NCBI RefSeq assembly: GCF_004339085.1
Contig: NZ_SMFX01000001.1
Span: forward strand, 372,001 to 436,000
Origin: Thiogranum longum
GTDB lineage: Bacteria > Pseudomonadota > Gammaproteobacteria > DSM-19610
Direction: 5' to 3'
DNA length: 64,000 bases
The notes under the pieces were generated by a model. The model was not told where the DNA came from. It did not search any database and worked only from the letters and a program-made list of their open reading frames with translations. Shown piece after piece: positions 36,731 to 45,068 of this stretch; positions within the stretch are counted from its first letter, which is position 1; every line of letters starts with the position of its first letter. The position numbers were made by a program, and so were the translations under genes.

Positions 36731-37720
36731 TTACAGGATGGATGGCTCATCCAGTGCGCTGGCTTGTTCGCGCAGGCTCAGGATATGGTCTTCCCAGTAG
36801 CGCGGTGAATCGAACCAGGGGAAGGCGATGGGGAAGGCGGGGTCTTCCCAGCGGCGTGCTATCCATGCGGCGTAGTGCATGATGCGCAGGGTGCGCAATG
36901 GTTCGATAAGCAGCGCACTGGCTTCATCAAAGTCCCGGAACATGCGGTAACCGGTCAGCAGGTCTTCCATCTGGGTTCGCATTTCCTCGCGGTCACCGGA
37001 CAGCAGCATCCACAGATCCTGGATGGCGGGTCCGCTACAGCTGTCATCGAGATCGACAAAGTGAGGGCCATCGTCGCGCCACAGGATATTGCTTTTGTGG
37101 CAGTCGCCATGCAGGCGGATGTAGCCGACGGGACCGACAACTTCAAACAGGTTGCGTATTTTGCCAAGCAGGTCACCAGTGAGGCTGCTGTAGGCTTCGC
37201 GCAGGTAGTCGGGCAGAAAGCTTTGTTCGATGATGAAGTCACGCGAGGCGTCACCGAGACGTTCGATGTTGATCCGGGTGCGGTGTTCAAATTGCTGTGT
37301 CGCGCCGACGGCGTGCATCCGTCCAAGGAAACGTCCCATGTGTTCGCGCTGCTCGCGTGTATCGAGGTCGGGCCAGTGTCCCCCGCAGCGGGGCGATACG
37401 CCAAACAGGAAGCCGTGGTACTCATGCAGGGTTTCGCTGTGTTCGTCCTGGATGGGCGCGATGACCGGGATCTCCCGGGCAGCCAGTTCAAGCGCGAAGT
37501 TATGTTCTTCCTGGATAGCTTCCCGCGACCAGCGTCCGGGGCGGTAAAATTTGGCAATCACGGGGTCAGCGTCTTCAATACCAATCTGGTAGACGCGGTT
37601 TTCATAGCTGTTAAGAGCGAGCAGACGCCCATCGGTAACGAAGCCGCGGTCATCCAGGGCATTGAGGATGAGGTCGGGCGTCAGTTTTTCGTAGGGGTGT
37701 CCGGTGTGTTGTTGTGTCAT
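36731..37720 (-). CDS. srkA: Stress response Ser/Thr kinase SrkA (YihE)
   Basis: Aminoglycoside-kinase-like fold protein kinase; in E. coli, SrkA protects against stress-induced death. Length is 329 aa from the ATG at 37720 (MTQQHTGHPY); an earlier in-frame ATG at 37741 adds seven residues and neither has a clear SD. The sequence aligns well with SrkA: LNSYENRVYQIG, VIAKFYRPGRWS, EEHNFALELAAREIPV, catalytic RLHGDCHKSNILW near residue 205 and the metal-binding FVDLDDSCSGPAIQDLWML. No downstream partner is obvious; in E. coli it precedes dsbA. Confidence 0.93.
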   Translation of the reverse strand: MTQQHTGHPYEKLTPDLILNALDDRGFVTDGRLLALNSYENRVYQIGIEDADPVIAKFYRPGRWSREAIQEEHNFALELAAREIPVIAPIQDEHSETLHEYHGFLFGVSPRCGGHWPDLDTREQREHMGRFLGRMHAVGATQQFEHRTRINIERLGDASRDFIIEQSFLPDYLREAYSSLTGDLLGKIRNLFEVVGPVGYIRLHGDCHKSNILWRDDGPHFVDLDDSCSGPAIQDLWMLLSGDREEMRTQMEDLLTGYRMFRDFDEASALLIEPLRTLRIMHYAAWIARRWEDPAFPIAFPWFDSPRYWEDHILSLREQASALDEPSIL

Positions 37721-37872
37721 GGGGACATCATAACGAATCATGCCTGTGTTGGGTGCGACAATTTGCCACTTTGTTGTGCAACTATCGACTGCTACTTTGT
37801 CGCCTGGCCGGGCAGGGTGTTAGCTGCCTGGCAGGTAATCACATTTAGGTGTCGCAGGGGGAAGCAGTCGTT

Positions 37873-39225
37873 ATGTTCAGGCAAAATCGCGTGTTGTTGG
37901 GGTTCGTTATAGCAGTGTTCTCGAGCGTTTCGCTGGCTGGTAAAGGGGGGCGATTACCGGCACCGGTTAGTGATAGCGACTTTCAGGACTTTTCCGGAGT
38001 AAAGGTTGAGCTGGGTCGCCAGCTGTTCTTTGACAAGGTGCTGAGCGGCAACCGCAACACGTCCTGTGCCACCTGTCACCACGTGTTGACGGATACCGGA
38101 GATGGTCTTTCCCTGCCGGTAGGCGAGGGTGGATCGGGTCTTGGTGTTACAAGAGACACCGGTTCGGGTGACGATGCCGTCCATGAGCGTGTGCCGCGAA
38201 ATGCGCCTCCGGTATTCAACCTGGGGGCGGCAGAATTCACGCGAATGTTCCACGATGGCCGGGTTGAGGTGAACGCTTCATTCCCGAGTGGTATAGCCAG
38301 TCCGGCGGGCCTGGATTTGCCGGAAGGCCTGGACAGTGTGCTGGCTGCGCAGGCCATGTTCCCGGTGACATCGGCTGCCGAAATGGCGGGGCAAGCCGGT
38401 GAGAACACAGTCGCTGATGCCGCTGCTGCAGGTGACCTCGCAGGTGTGAACGGTGTCTGGGCACAGATTGCACGGCGATTGCAGGCCATTCCTGGCTATG
38501 TCGACCAGTTTGTTGCTGCCTATGACGATGTCGATGTCGCAGACGATATTACCTTCGCGCATGCGGCCAATGCCATTGCAGCCTTCGAAAGTGATGCCTG
38601 GCGTGCAACCAACAGCCCCTTCGACCGTTTTCTGCGTGGTGAGCGCGGTGCTATGAGCAAGTCAGCCGTTCGCGGCATGAAGCTGTTTTACGGCAAGGCG
38701 AACTGTTCGGGTTGTCACAGTGGTACGTTTCAGACCGATATGGATTTTCACGCTATTGCAATGCCGCAAATTGGCCCCGGCCGCGGTGACGGTTTTGACG
38801 GGCACGATGATTTCGGGCGCGCCCAGGTGACCGGGCTGGTGATTGATCGGTACAAGTTTCGTACACCCACATTGCGTAATGTTGTCCTGACCGGGCCCTG
38901 GGGACACGCGGGTGCTTACAACAGCCTTGAAGCAGTTGTCCGTCATCACCTCGATCCGGTAGCGGCGCTGTATGACTATGATCGTAGTCAGGCCGTGCTG
39001 CCATCACGTGATGATCTGGATGCTCAGGACTTTGTTGTGATGGATGACCCTTCAAGGATCGCAGACATTGCTGCGGCTGCGGCTGATTATCGTGCTGTCA
39101 GGCTGAATGCTCGCCAGGTGGGCTATTTGCTCGATTTCCTGAATGCGCTGACCGATCCGGACAGTATCGACCTGCGTGCTGACATGCCCACGTCTGTACC
39201 CAGTGGGCTTTCACTGGTTGAGTAG
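37873..39225 (+). CDS. Di-heme cytochrome c peroxidase / MauG-family protein
   Basis: Periplasmic di-heme protein of 450 aa with a signal peptide (LLGFVIAVFSSVSLAG). ATG at 37873 follows AGGGGGAA. Heme motifs are CATCHH near residue 68 and CSGCHSG near 277. Family sections are SGVKVELGRQLFFDKVLSGN at the start, RNAPPVFNLG, MFHDGRVE and, in the C-terminal domain, FRTPTLRNVVLTGPWGHAGAY. This matches the CCP/MauG family, which reduces hydrogen peroxide or carries out other di-heme oxidations. It is longer than classical CCP, with an insertion near residues 140-200. It is divergently placed relative to srkA. Confidence 0.9.
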   Translation: MFRQNRVLLGFVIAVFSSVSLAGKGGRLPAPVSDSDFQDFSGVKVELGRQLFFDKVLSGNRNTSCATCHHVLTDTGDGLSLPVGEGGSGLGVTRDTGSGDDAVHERVPRNAPPVFNLGAAEFTRMFHDGRVEVNASFPSGIASPAGLDLPEGLDSVLAAQAMFPVTSAAEMAGQAGENTVADAAAAGDLAGVNGVWAQIARRLQAIPGYVDQFVAAYDDVDVADDITFAHAANAIAAFESDAWRATNSPFDRFLRGERGAMSKSAVRGMKLFYGKANCSGCHSGTFQTDMDFHAIAMPQIGPGRGDGFDGHDDFGRAQVTGLVIDRYKFRTPTLRNVVLTGPWGHAGAYNSLEAVVRHHLDPVAALYDYDRSQAVLPSRDDLDAQDFVVMDDPSRIADIAAAAADYRAVRLNARQVGYLLDFLNALTDPDSIDLRADMPTSVPSGLSLVE

Positions 39226-39255
39226 GCCGATGAAGCGTGGGGAGCCCGCGGCAAG

Positions 39256-39723
39256 TCAGCGGGGGCTTTCACTTTCAGGCAGTGGTGTAGTGTGGTGTTT
39301 CTCATGGAAGAATTTTGCAAAATCCCTGTCGCTGTGTGAAACGTGGGCAATCAACCAGGATTTCAGTGCCTGCAGGAGTTCCGGGGTAAGGCTGCACTGT
39401 TGCTGTGTCAGTGCTTTGGCAAAGCTGGTTTTCAGTTCCGCAATCAGCATGACATGTTCTCGGGCATGTGCTGTGTAGCCCGGGTAAGCCATGTCACGCA
39501 TCATGGCTTCTTCGTGGCTGAAGTGTGCTTTGGTTGTTGTGTACAAGTCATCAAACAGCCGCGCAAGCTTTTTCAGCTTTTCTCCGCTTGGCCCTGGCCC
39601 GTCAGTCTCGGTTTTTCGGCACTCGGTAACCAGTTTGTTGATGCAGTCGACCAGGGTCTTGTGCTGATCATCCAGACTGTCGATGCCGAGCAGCCGATCA
39701 TCACTCCATGTAAGTAAACTCAC
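39256..39723 (-). CDS. Bacteriohemerythrin
   Basis: Di-iron O2-binding four-helix protein of 155 aa, soluble. Iron ligands are in the usual places: IDSLDDQHKTLVDCIN near residue 20, AHFSHEEAMMRDM near 66, HAREHVMLIAEL and the terminal AHVSHSDRDFAKFF. Such proteins bind or store oxygen, or guard oxygen-sensitive enzymes. It lies convergent with the di-heme peroxidase gene and is preceded by a small Cys-containing frame (39757-39957). Confidence 0.95.
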   Translation of the reverse strand: MSLLTWSDDRLLGIDSLDDQHKTLVDCINKLVTECRKTETDGPGPSGEKLKKLARLFDDLYTTTKAHFSHEEAMMRDMAYPGYTAHAREHVMLIAELKTSFAKALTQQQCSLTPELLQALKSWLIAHVSHSDRDFAKFFHEKHHTTPLPESESPR

Positions 39724-39756
39724 TGTATTTCCCCGCGAGCAGCCAGATCTGCATCT

Positions 39757-39957
39757 CTATCGCTTCCGGTTTCGTGAAAAGCAGTGCCCACGAGCGCACT
39801 GCCGGTACTGGTTGCAGACCAGTGAAGTCAGACGCATCCACTCTGACAATTCGACGACAGACTCCCCCGCGGAAAAGATAATCAGGCCTTCGCATAGGTC
39901 CCTTCCATCCCATTCCTGAGTGGATGGTGTGCTTCGGGGATGTAAGCGATGATCCAT
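39757..39957 (-). CDS. Possible small Cys-rich protein upstream of hemerythrin
   Basis: 66-aa frame ending 33 bp before the hemerythrin ATG. The sequence includes EWDGRDLCEGLIIFSAG and the Cys-rich end LVCNQYRQCARGHCFSRN. The cluster of cysteines and the charged end look like a real, small protein. No Shine-Dalgarno site is visible at the ATG and an overlapping frame (39701-39913) is equally open. Confidence is therefore low. Confidence 0.35.
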   Translation of the reverse strand: MDHRLHPRSTPSTQEWDGRDLCEGLIIFSAGESVVELSEWMRLTSLVCNQYRQCARGHCFSRNRKR

Positions 39958-40066
39958 ATCTTTTTAAACATAGGCCCGGGAATAGTTTGCGTCAACCGGC
40001 CAGGGGCATGCAGATCTTTTTAAGGGCAATGCAATGAGTTGTATCAACAGACCTGGTATTAGGGGC

Positions 40067-40092
40067 AAAAAAAGCCCCTCGTGAAAGGGGCT
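40067..40092 (-). terminator. Intrinsic terminator after the 39-aa small gene
   Basis: On the minus strand AGCCCCT pairs with AGGGGCT around a 6-base loop and is followed by seven T. It lies 49 bp after the stop of the small gene 40142-40261 and therefore marks a real transcript end on that strand. Confidence 0.88.
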
Positions 40093-40141
40093 GGATGTTT
40101 TGGAGGAGACCGGCCCTGAAGAGCCTGTCACCTGTTAGACG

Positions 40142-40261
40142 TTACTTGACGGTAATTTCTTCCAATTGTTTTGCCTTGATGATCTGTCCATTCAATGCGG
40201 CTTCCCTGGTGACCTGAAAAATCCTGTTACGCGGTATCCATCGTGACGCGTTCGCAGACAT
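40142..40261 (-). CDS. Small protein of 39 aa, divergent from nrdJ
   Basis: Short frame starting MSANASRWIPRNRIFQVT and ending in LEEITVK. An AGGGG run lies immediately before the ATG. A strong intrinsic terminator follows 50 bp downstream, with no other gene to account for it, which supports a real transcript. The protein is basic with an amphipathic middle. Not recognised. The NrdR-like box at 40310-40325 lies just upstream, so it may be controlled with nrdJ. Confidence 0.55.
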   Translation of the reverse strand: MSANASRWIPRNRIFQVTREAALNGQIIKAKQLEEITVK

Positions 40262-40309
40262 TACCCCTGTTTCGTGAGGAAAATACGGCCAGTTCGCCGT
40301 ATATCAGTA

Positions 40310-40325
40310 CCACAATATATAGTGT
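40310..40325. promoter_or_regulatory. NrdR-type operator, box 1
   Basis: CCACAATATATAGTGT matches the NrdR box consensus acaCwAtATaTwGtgt at 15 of 16 positions. It lies between the divergent 39-aa gene and nrdJ. A second box about 31 bp away, usual for NrdR sites, is not found; a weaker copy lies at 40490-40505. Confidence 0.65.
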
Positions 40326-40448
40326 TTTGCTGTTTGTTCGACCTGTTCAGTGCGAGTCCCGTATTGGTTCATATTCATAAACAGGATTTATGTGTAACCG
40401 ACTGTTAGCTAACCAAAATAAATGTATTCCATAGTCACTATCAGGGGC

Positions 40449-40477
40449 TTGACAGGGAGCTCCGACGGACATAACCT
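40449..40477 (+). promoter_or_regulatory. Predicted sigma-70 promoter of nrdJa
   Basis: TTGACA at 40449-40454, a 17-bp spacer and TAACCT at 40472-40477. The perfect -35 offsets a weak -10. Transcription would begin near 40484 and leave a 113-base leader with a short CCCC/GGGG hairpin at 40522-40538. Confidence 0.5.
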
Positions 40478-40489
40478 AGCTGTCTGTTC

Positions 40490-40505
40490 GCACAACATCT
40501 TGTGG
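40490..40505. promoter_or_regulatory. NrdR-type operator, box 2 (weak)
   Basis: GCACAACATCTTGTGG matches the NrdR consensus at 12 of 16 positions, just past the predicted nrdJa transcription start. It is enclosed in a wider inverted repeat CATAACC (40470-40476) and GGTTATG (40504-40510). A repressor bound here could block nrdJ. Confidence 0.4.
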
Positions 40506-40596
40506 TTATGCCGATAAGTTACCCCAACATCTCGGGGTCGCCTTTAAGCCATAAAAAATCACAAATAAAATCAAATACAAGGAGTCAGGAGTCGCA

Positions 40597-42750
40597 ATGA
40601 AATCAGTTCAGCTGAAGTCTGTTTCGACCGGTGTAGCCGATATCCCCCTGCAGGATGCCTCGATGGATATCTGGGACAAGAAGTACCGGTTAAAGCGTAA
40701 GGACGGTGTCGCGGTCGATGAAACCATCGACGACACCTACAAGCGCGTGGCGCGCGCCCTCGCCGAGGTGGAAGTGACGCCAGAGAAGCAGGATCACTGG
40801 TATGAGCAGTTCGTCTGGGCATTACGCCATGGTGCGATTCCGGCCGGCCGCATTACCTCCAACGCCGGCGCGCTGCAACACAAGCCGGCCACCTCCACGA
40901 TCAACTGCACCGTGTCCGGCACCGTCAAGGATTCCATGAACGATATTCTGGAACGGGTGCACGAGGCCGGACTGACGCTCAAGGCGGGCTGTGGCATCGG
41001 CTATGAATTCTCCACACTGCGCCCGAAAGGCGCCTACGTTTCTGGCGCCGGCGCCTATACCTCCGGCCCGCTGTCGTTCATGGATATCTACGACAAGATG
41101 TGTTTCACCGTGTCGTCGGCCGGTGGTCGCCGGGGTGCGCAGATGGCGACTTTCGATGTCGGCCATCCCGATGTGATGGATTTCGTGCGCGCCAAGCGCG
41201 AGGACGGTCGTTTGCGTCAGTTCAATCTGTCGCTGCTGATTACACGTGAGTTCATGGAGGCAGTCAGCCATGACGGTGAATGGAAGCTGGCATTCCCGCT
41301 AACAGAGCAGGAAGTCAGTGAAGAAAGCATCGATCTGTACGACGCCAGTCATGTGGTTTGGCGTGAGTGGCCGATCAGTGAAGGCTACGTCAGTAATGAA
41401 AACGGGCTGGTAGCGTGCAAGGTGTATCGCACTATCCGCGCACGCAGGCTGTGGGACATGATCATGGCGTCCACCTATGACTTTGCCGAGCCGGGTTTCA
41501 TTCTCATCGACAAGGTCAATGAGATGAACAACAACTGGTTCGATGAAAATGTCCGTGCGACCAACCCCTGTGGCGAACAGCCGTTGCCCCCCTATGGCTC
41601 CTGCCTGCTGGGTTCAGTCAACCTGACGAAGTTTGTACGCGAACCCTTTACCGAAAATGCGCATTTTGACTGGGACGAGTTCCGCAAGGTGATTTCTGTC
41701 TTTACCCGCATGCTCGACAATGTAGTTGAGATCAACGGCCTGCCTCTGGAGCAGCAGCGCGATGAAATTCTGCGCAAGCGCCGCCATGGTATGGGGTTCC
41801 TCGGCCTGGGTTCGACCAGTACGATGCTGCGCATGAAGTACGGTGAAAAGGATTCGGTGGCCTTCACAGAAAAAGTCAGCCGTGAACTGGCGCTGACCGG
41901 CTGGCAGACGGCGCTGGAGCTGGCGGAAGAGAAAGGTCCTGCTCCCATTCTCGAAGAAGACTTTGAGGTGACTGCCGAGATGCTGCGCAAGCGTCCGGAG
42001 ATGAAGCTCGACGGTTATGAAATCGGTGATCGCGTAAAGGGCAAATTGTTGCACGCGCGTTACAGCCGCTACATGCAACAGGTCAGCGAGATTGCCCCGG
42101 ACCTGGTCGAGCGGCTGGCCGAGACAGGCGCACGCTTTACTCACCATTCGTCGATCGCGCCGACCGGTACAATTTCCCTGTCGCTGGCCAATAACGCCAG
42201 CAATGGTATCGAGCCGAGTTTTGCGCATCATTATTTCCGTAATGTCATTCGCGAGGGACGCAAGACCAAGGAAAAGGTGGATGTGTTTTCGTTTGAATTG
42301 CTGGCGTATCGTTCGCGGGTGAATCCTCAGGCAGAACAGGGTAGCGAAGACCCTGCCAAACAGTTGCCGGAGTACTTTATAGCGGCAGACGATGTGACGC
42401 CAAAACAGCACGTCGATATCCAGGCGGCGGCGCAGAAATGGGTGGACTCATCCATTTCCAAGACGGCCAACGTACCAACGGATTACCCGTTCGACGAGTT
42501 CAAGGATATTTACCTGTACGCCTACGAACAGGGACTTAAGGGCTGTACGACCTTCCGTTTCAACCCGGAGGCGTTCCAGGGTGTGTTGGTAAAAGAAAAA
42601 GATCTGGAGAACACCACCTACCAGTTCACGCTCGAAGATGGCAGCAAGATGCAGCTGAGTGGGAACGAAGAAATCGAATACGACGGAGAAATTCATACCG
42701 CCGCCAACCTGTACGATGCCCTGAAAGAAGGCTACTACGGAAAATTCTAG
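40597..42750 (+). CDS. nrdJ: Class II (adenosylcobalamin-dependent) ribonucleotide reductase NrdJa
   Basis: Large catalytic subunit of the oxygen-independent class II enzyme that makes deoxyribonucleotides with a B12-derived radical. Length is 717 aa, as expected for the split NrdJa. Motifs: GRITSNAGALQHKPATSTINC (substrate pocket Cys), LTLKAGCGIGYEFSTLRPKG, the NPCGEQPLPPYGSCLLGSVN catalytic loop near residue 330 and HHSSIAPTGTISLSLANNAS. It has an AAGGAG-like ribosome site. The second part of the enzyme is encoded 31 bp downstream. No cobalamin riboswitch was found in the leader. Confidence 0.95.
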   Translation: MKSVQLKSVSTGVADIPLQDASMDIWDKKYRLKRKDGVAVDETIDDTYKRVARALAEVEVTPEKQDHWYEQFVWALRHGAIPAGRITSNAGALQHKPATSTINCTVSGTVKDSMNDILERVHEAGLTLKAGCGIGYEFSTLRPKGAYVSGAGAYTSGPLSFMDIYDKMCFTVSSAGGRRGAQMATFDVGHPDVMDFVRAKREDGRLRQFNLSLLITREFMEAVSHDGEWKLAFPLTEQEVSEESIDLYDASHVVWREWPISEGYVSNENGLVACKVYRTIRARRLWDMIMASTYDFAEPGFILIDKVNEMNNNWFDENVRATNPCGEQPLPPYGSCLLGSVNLTKFVREPFTENAHFDWDEFRKVISVFTRMLDNVVEINGLPLEQQRDEILRKRRHGMGFLGLGSTSTMLRMKYGEKDSVAFTEKVSRELALTGWQTALELAEEKGPAPILEEDFEVTAEMLRKRPEMKLDGYEIGDRVKGKLLHARYSRYMQQVSEIAPDLVERLAETGARFTHHSSIAPTGTISLSLANNASNGIEPSFAHHYFRNVIREGRKTKEKVDVFSFELLAYRSRVNPQAEQGSEDPAKQLPEYFIAADDVTPKQHVDIQAAAQKWVDSSISKTANVPTDYPFDEFKDIYLYAYEQGLKGCTTFRFNPEAFQGVLVKEKDLENTTYQFTLEDGSKMQLSGNEEIEYDGEIHTAANLYDALKEGYYGKF

Positions 42751-42781
42751 GCGAAGCGAAGGCGTCAGAGGAGTTACGCAT

Positions 42782-43480
42782 ATGACCAGAAAGATCGAAC
42801 AGAAAATTATTGACTATGAAGTGTTGAAGAAAGATGCGCCCGCCGAGCCCGAAGCGGTGGTCGCGCCGGCCAGGGAAGAGGAAAAGGTCGTTCACCTGCA
42901 CGAAAAGCTGGAGCGCCCGGAGATGTTGCTGGGTTCCACCTACAAGGTGAAGACGCCACTGACGGAACATGCGCTGTATATCACGATTAACGACGTGATC
43001 CTTAATCCCGGTACACCGCATGAATTGCGCCGACCCTTCGAGATCTTTATCAACTCGAAGAATATGGATCACTTCCAGTGGATTGTTGCATTGACCCGGA
43101 TTATTTCCGCTGTGTTCCGCAAGGGTGGTGACGTTACCTTCCTGGTAGAGGAATTGCGCTCGGTTTTTGATCCGCGTGGTGGTTACTTCAAGAAAGGAGG
43201 GAAGTACATGCCCTCACTGGTGGCCGAGATCGGTGATGCTATCGAATGTCACCTGCGCATGATCGGTATGCTCAAGGATGACGACCTGGACGATCACCAG
43301 AAAAAAATGCTGGCGGAAAAGCGCGAGCAGTTTGAACAGGCCAACAAGTCGAGCAAACCGGAAGATGCCGGTGATTTCCCGGAAGGCGCCCAGCTCTGTG
43401 TGAAATGCAATACCAGGGCGGCTATTCAGATGGACGGTTGCCTGACCTGCCTTAATTGCGGTGAATCGAAGTGCGGCTAG
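42782..43480 (+). CDS. Class II ribonucleotide reductase NrdJb (TSCPD-domain part)
   Basis: Companion of NrdJa, 232 aa, corresponding to NrdJb of Pseudomonas. It includes a TSCPD-type domain (MDHFQWIVALTRIISAVFRK and YMPSLVAEIGDAIECHLRM) and a C-terminal cysteine cluster, CVKCNTRAAIQMDGC then LTCLNCGESKCG. The terminal cysteines probably carry reducing power to the active site or bind a metal. It has GGAG upstream and is co-transcribed with nrdJa. Confidence 0.9.
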   Translation: MTRKIEQKIIDYEVLKKDAPAEPEAVVAPAREEEKVVHLHEKLERPEMLLGSTYKVKTPLTEHALYITINDVILNPGTPHELRRPFEIFINSKNMDHFQWIVALTRIISAVFRKGGDVTFLVEELRSVFDPRGGYFKKGGKYMPSLVAEIGDAIECHLRMIGMLKDDDLDDHQKKMLAEKREQFEQANKSSKPEDAGDFPEGAQLCVKCNTRAAIQMDGCLTCLNCGESKCG

Positions 43481-43502
43481 TTTTAGTGCGGGAAACCTGT
43501 CG

Positions 43503-43781
43503 ATGAACCTGCTCGATAAAGACTATCAACTGAGAAGAGATATGTTGGCACATCAAGCGATACCGGGTTACTGGTACACCAATATTCTTGGGCAATTGCA
43601 GCAGGTGCGCGTGGTACTGCACGAGGCAGATGAGCCAAGGCGGGTAGTGCTGGAGAATATTAACGGTAAACGCCAAACCGTTGATATTAACGGCTGGTAC
43701 CGGCTGGATCTCACGCTGCATTCGCCGGGTATCGAGCGCCGCCGCACCCGTGGCCAGCGTGATTCAGGCAAGCCTTCATGA
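43503..43781 (+). CDS. Conserved-looking small protein of unknown function
   Basis: 92-aa protein starting at MNLLDKDYQLRRD (43503), 22 bp after nrdJb. The middle (YWYTNILGQLQQVRVVLHE and ENINGKRQTVDINGWYRLDL) looks like a small beta-sandwich, and the end is strongly basic (RRRTRGQRDSGK). No signal peptide or membrane segment. Not recognised. It may be read from the nrdJ transcript. Confidence 0.6.
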   Translation: MNLLDKDYQLRRDMLAHQAIPGYWYTNILGQLQQVRVVLHEADEPRRVVLENINGKRQTVDINGWYRLDLTLHSPGIERRRTRGQRDSGKPS

Positions 43782-43838
43782 ACCTGTCGACGGGCCAGGG
43801 TATATGCGTCGAGTGACGGATATGTATCATCGTTTCCT

Positions 43839-44456
43839 GTGCGCGACACCCTGTTTGTAGACGGCCCGGCCGGACAACTCCAGGTGCAGCTGACCGAACC
43901 TGGAGCCTCTCCGGGAGCGCTTGCTATCATTTGTCATCCTCATCCATTGCACGGCGGGACACTGGACAACAAGGTTGTTCACCAGCTGGCAAAGAGTTTT
44001 GTCGAGTCGGGGGCTGTCAGTGTGCGCTTCAATTTCCGTGGTGTGGGCAAGAGCGAAGGTGTTTACGACGACGGGCGGGGTGAGAAAGCGGACTTGCTGG
44101 CAGTCGTCGCGTGGGCGAAGGCGCGCTGGCCCGGGTTACCGCTGTGGCTGGCGGGGTTTTCCTTTGGGGGATTCATTGCGCTGGAAGCAGCGCAATCATT
44201 GAAGCCTGACTGGTTGGTGACGGTTGCACCGGCAGTAAATTATTTTCCAGACCAGCCGGTAGCGCTTTCAGACATCAACTGGCTGCTGATCCATGGCGAT
44301 GCGGACGACATTGTGCCCTGGTCAGCTGTTGACGCCTGGTTGGCTCAACAGGCGCTTGTGCCAGAGATCGTTTGTGTAGAAGGTGCGGGCCACTTTTTTC
44401 ATGGGCGGCTGAATGATCTGCGCAACATCGTGCTGCGAGCAGCGCCCACTACCTGA
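43839..44456 (+). CDS. Alpha/beta hydrolase
   Basis: Cytoplasmic alpha/beta-hydrolase of 205 aa. GTG start at 43839, no strong ribosome site. The nucleophile elbow is WLAGFSFGGFIALEA near residue 106; Asp and His of the triad are probably LIHGDADDIVPW and GAGHFFHGRL. The start ICHPHPLHGGTLDNKVV is typical of the dienelactone-hydrolase-related family found in Proteobacteria (RVFNFRGVG-type motif is seen as VRFNFRGVGKSEG). Substrate unknown. Confidence 0.9.
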   Translation: MRDTLFVDGPAGQLQVQLTEPGASPGALAIICHPHPLHGGTLDNKVVHQLAKSFVESGAVSVRFNFRGVGKSEGVYDDGRGEKADLLAVVAWAKARWPGLPLWLAGFSFGGFIALEAAQSLKPDWLVTVAPAVNYFPDQPVALSDINWLLIHGDADDIVPWSAVDAWLAQQALVPEIVCVEGAGHFFHGRLNDLRNIVLRAAPTT

Positions 44457-44479
44457 ATATTATCTAAAGAGATCGATTT

Positions 44480-44656
44480 TCAGTGGTGCGGGACGTTTTT
44501 CGCGAACCGGAAAACATCTGAAGCGGAACTGAATGTCTTGGTGATAATCCGCTCATCGATACTGCATGCCCAGTATGCGGGAAGATTACCGCCCTTGAAT
44601 ACCGGGTTAGCACTGACGGTAACACCGTTGATTTTCTTTTCGACTTTTGCGTTCAT
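44480..44656 (-). CDS. Small protein of 58 aa
   Basis: Begins MNAKVEKKINGVTVSANP and continues KGGNLPAYWACSIDERIITK; ends FRFAKNVPHH. The ATG overlaps the stop of the upstream small membrane frame as ATGA (44653-44656), a classic coupling sign. The fold is unknown. Longer in-frame starts exist (44701), but the overlap argues for 44656. Confidence 0.5.
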   Translation of the reverse strand: MNAKVEKKINGVTVSANPVFKGGNLPAYWACSIDERIITKTFSSASDVFRFAKNVPHH

Positions 44657-44769
44657 ACAGCACCATTCTTGTTGTTTTGCATTAAAAATCCAGCAAGCCA
44701 TATGCCAATTACGATAATACCTTGAATTGTATAGATGACCTGGAGCGGGGTTTTATTCCTTGTGAGCAC
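44653..44769 (-). CDS. Small membrane protein of 38 aa
   Basis: Frame from GTG at 44769, with a charged N-terminus (VLTRNKTPLQ) and one membrane helix, VIYTIQGIIVIGIWLAGFLM, then a polar tail (QNNKNGAV). The stop TGA overlaps the ATG of the next small gene. The GTG lacks a well-spaced ribosome site, which lowers confidence. If real, the pair forms a small operon. Confidence 0.42.
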   Translation of the reverse strand: MLTRNKTPLQVIYTIQGIIVIGIWLAGFLMQNNKNGAV

Positions 44770-45068
44770 CTTCAGTGTTCAGCGTAAAGAAACCCAACAG
44801 TACGGCCAGTATATGCGTCCAATGCCTGGGTACATCCTGTTGATATTAAAATATATTTATAAAATCTTGCGCGGGTCAGGTGTTGTGTAAGCAATCCCGA
44901 CATCTATCGGGTTTGTGGCTGTTCGAACCCCGGCCAGGCTTAATCACCGGTAGCGCCGGTGGCGGGTGATTTGCCGGTTTAAGGCAGACCGGTGGTGTGG
45001 TGGGAGGACGGCGGCGCGCAGAAAGGGCATAATTGTCCAATCGCCTGTCCGGCGGCAAAAAAAGTCCT
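44770..45068. other. Spacer between small minus-strand genes and gspA
   Basis: No gene recognised. Contains an AT-rich run near 44850-44870 (ATATTAAAATATATTTATAAA), which may hold promoters, and a GC-rich stretch from 44935 with short dyads around ACCGGTAGCGCCGGT. The plus-strand frame starting at 45033 extends gspA upstream but has no supporting SD. Confidence 0.4.

Noticed and set aside
36875-37912. 345-codon open frame opposite srkA
   Set aside because: srkA aligns along its whole length with a known family; the opposite frame is a shadow and overlaps the di-heme peroxidase start.
40382-40596. Cobalamin riboswitch before the B12-dependent reductase gene
   Set aside because: The B12-box consensus and multi-stem core were looked for and not seen.
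44915-44945. T-arm-like GGTTCGAAC on the minus strand
   Set aside because: The flanking arms do not pair, and no acceptor or anticodon stem was found, so it is not a tRNA.
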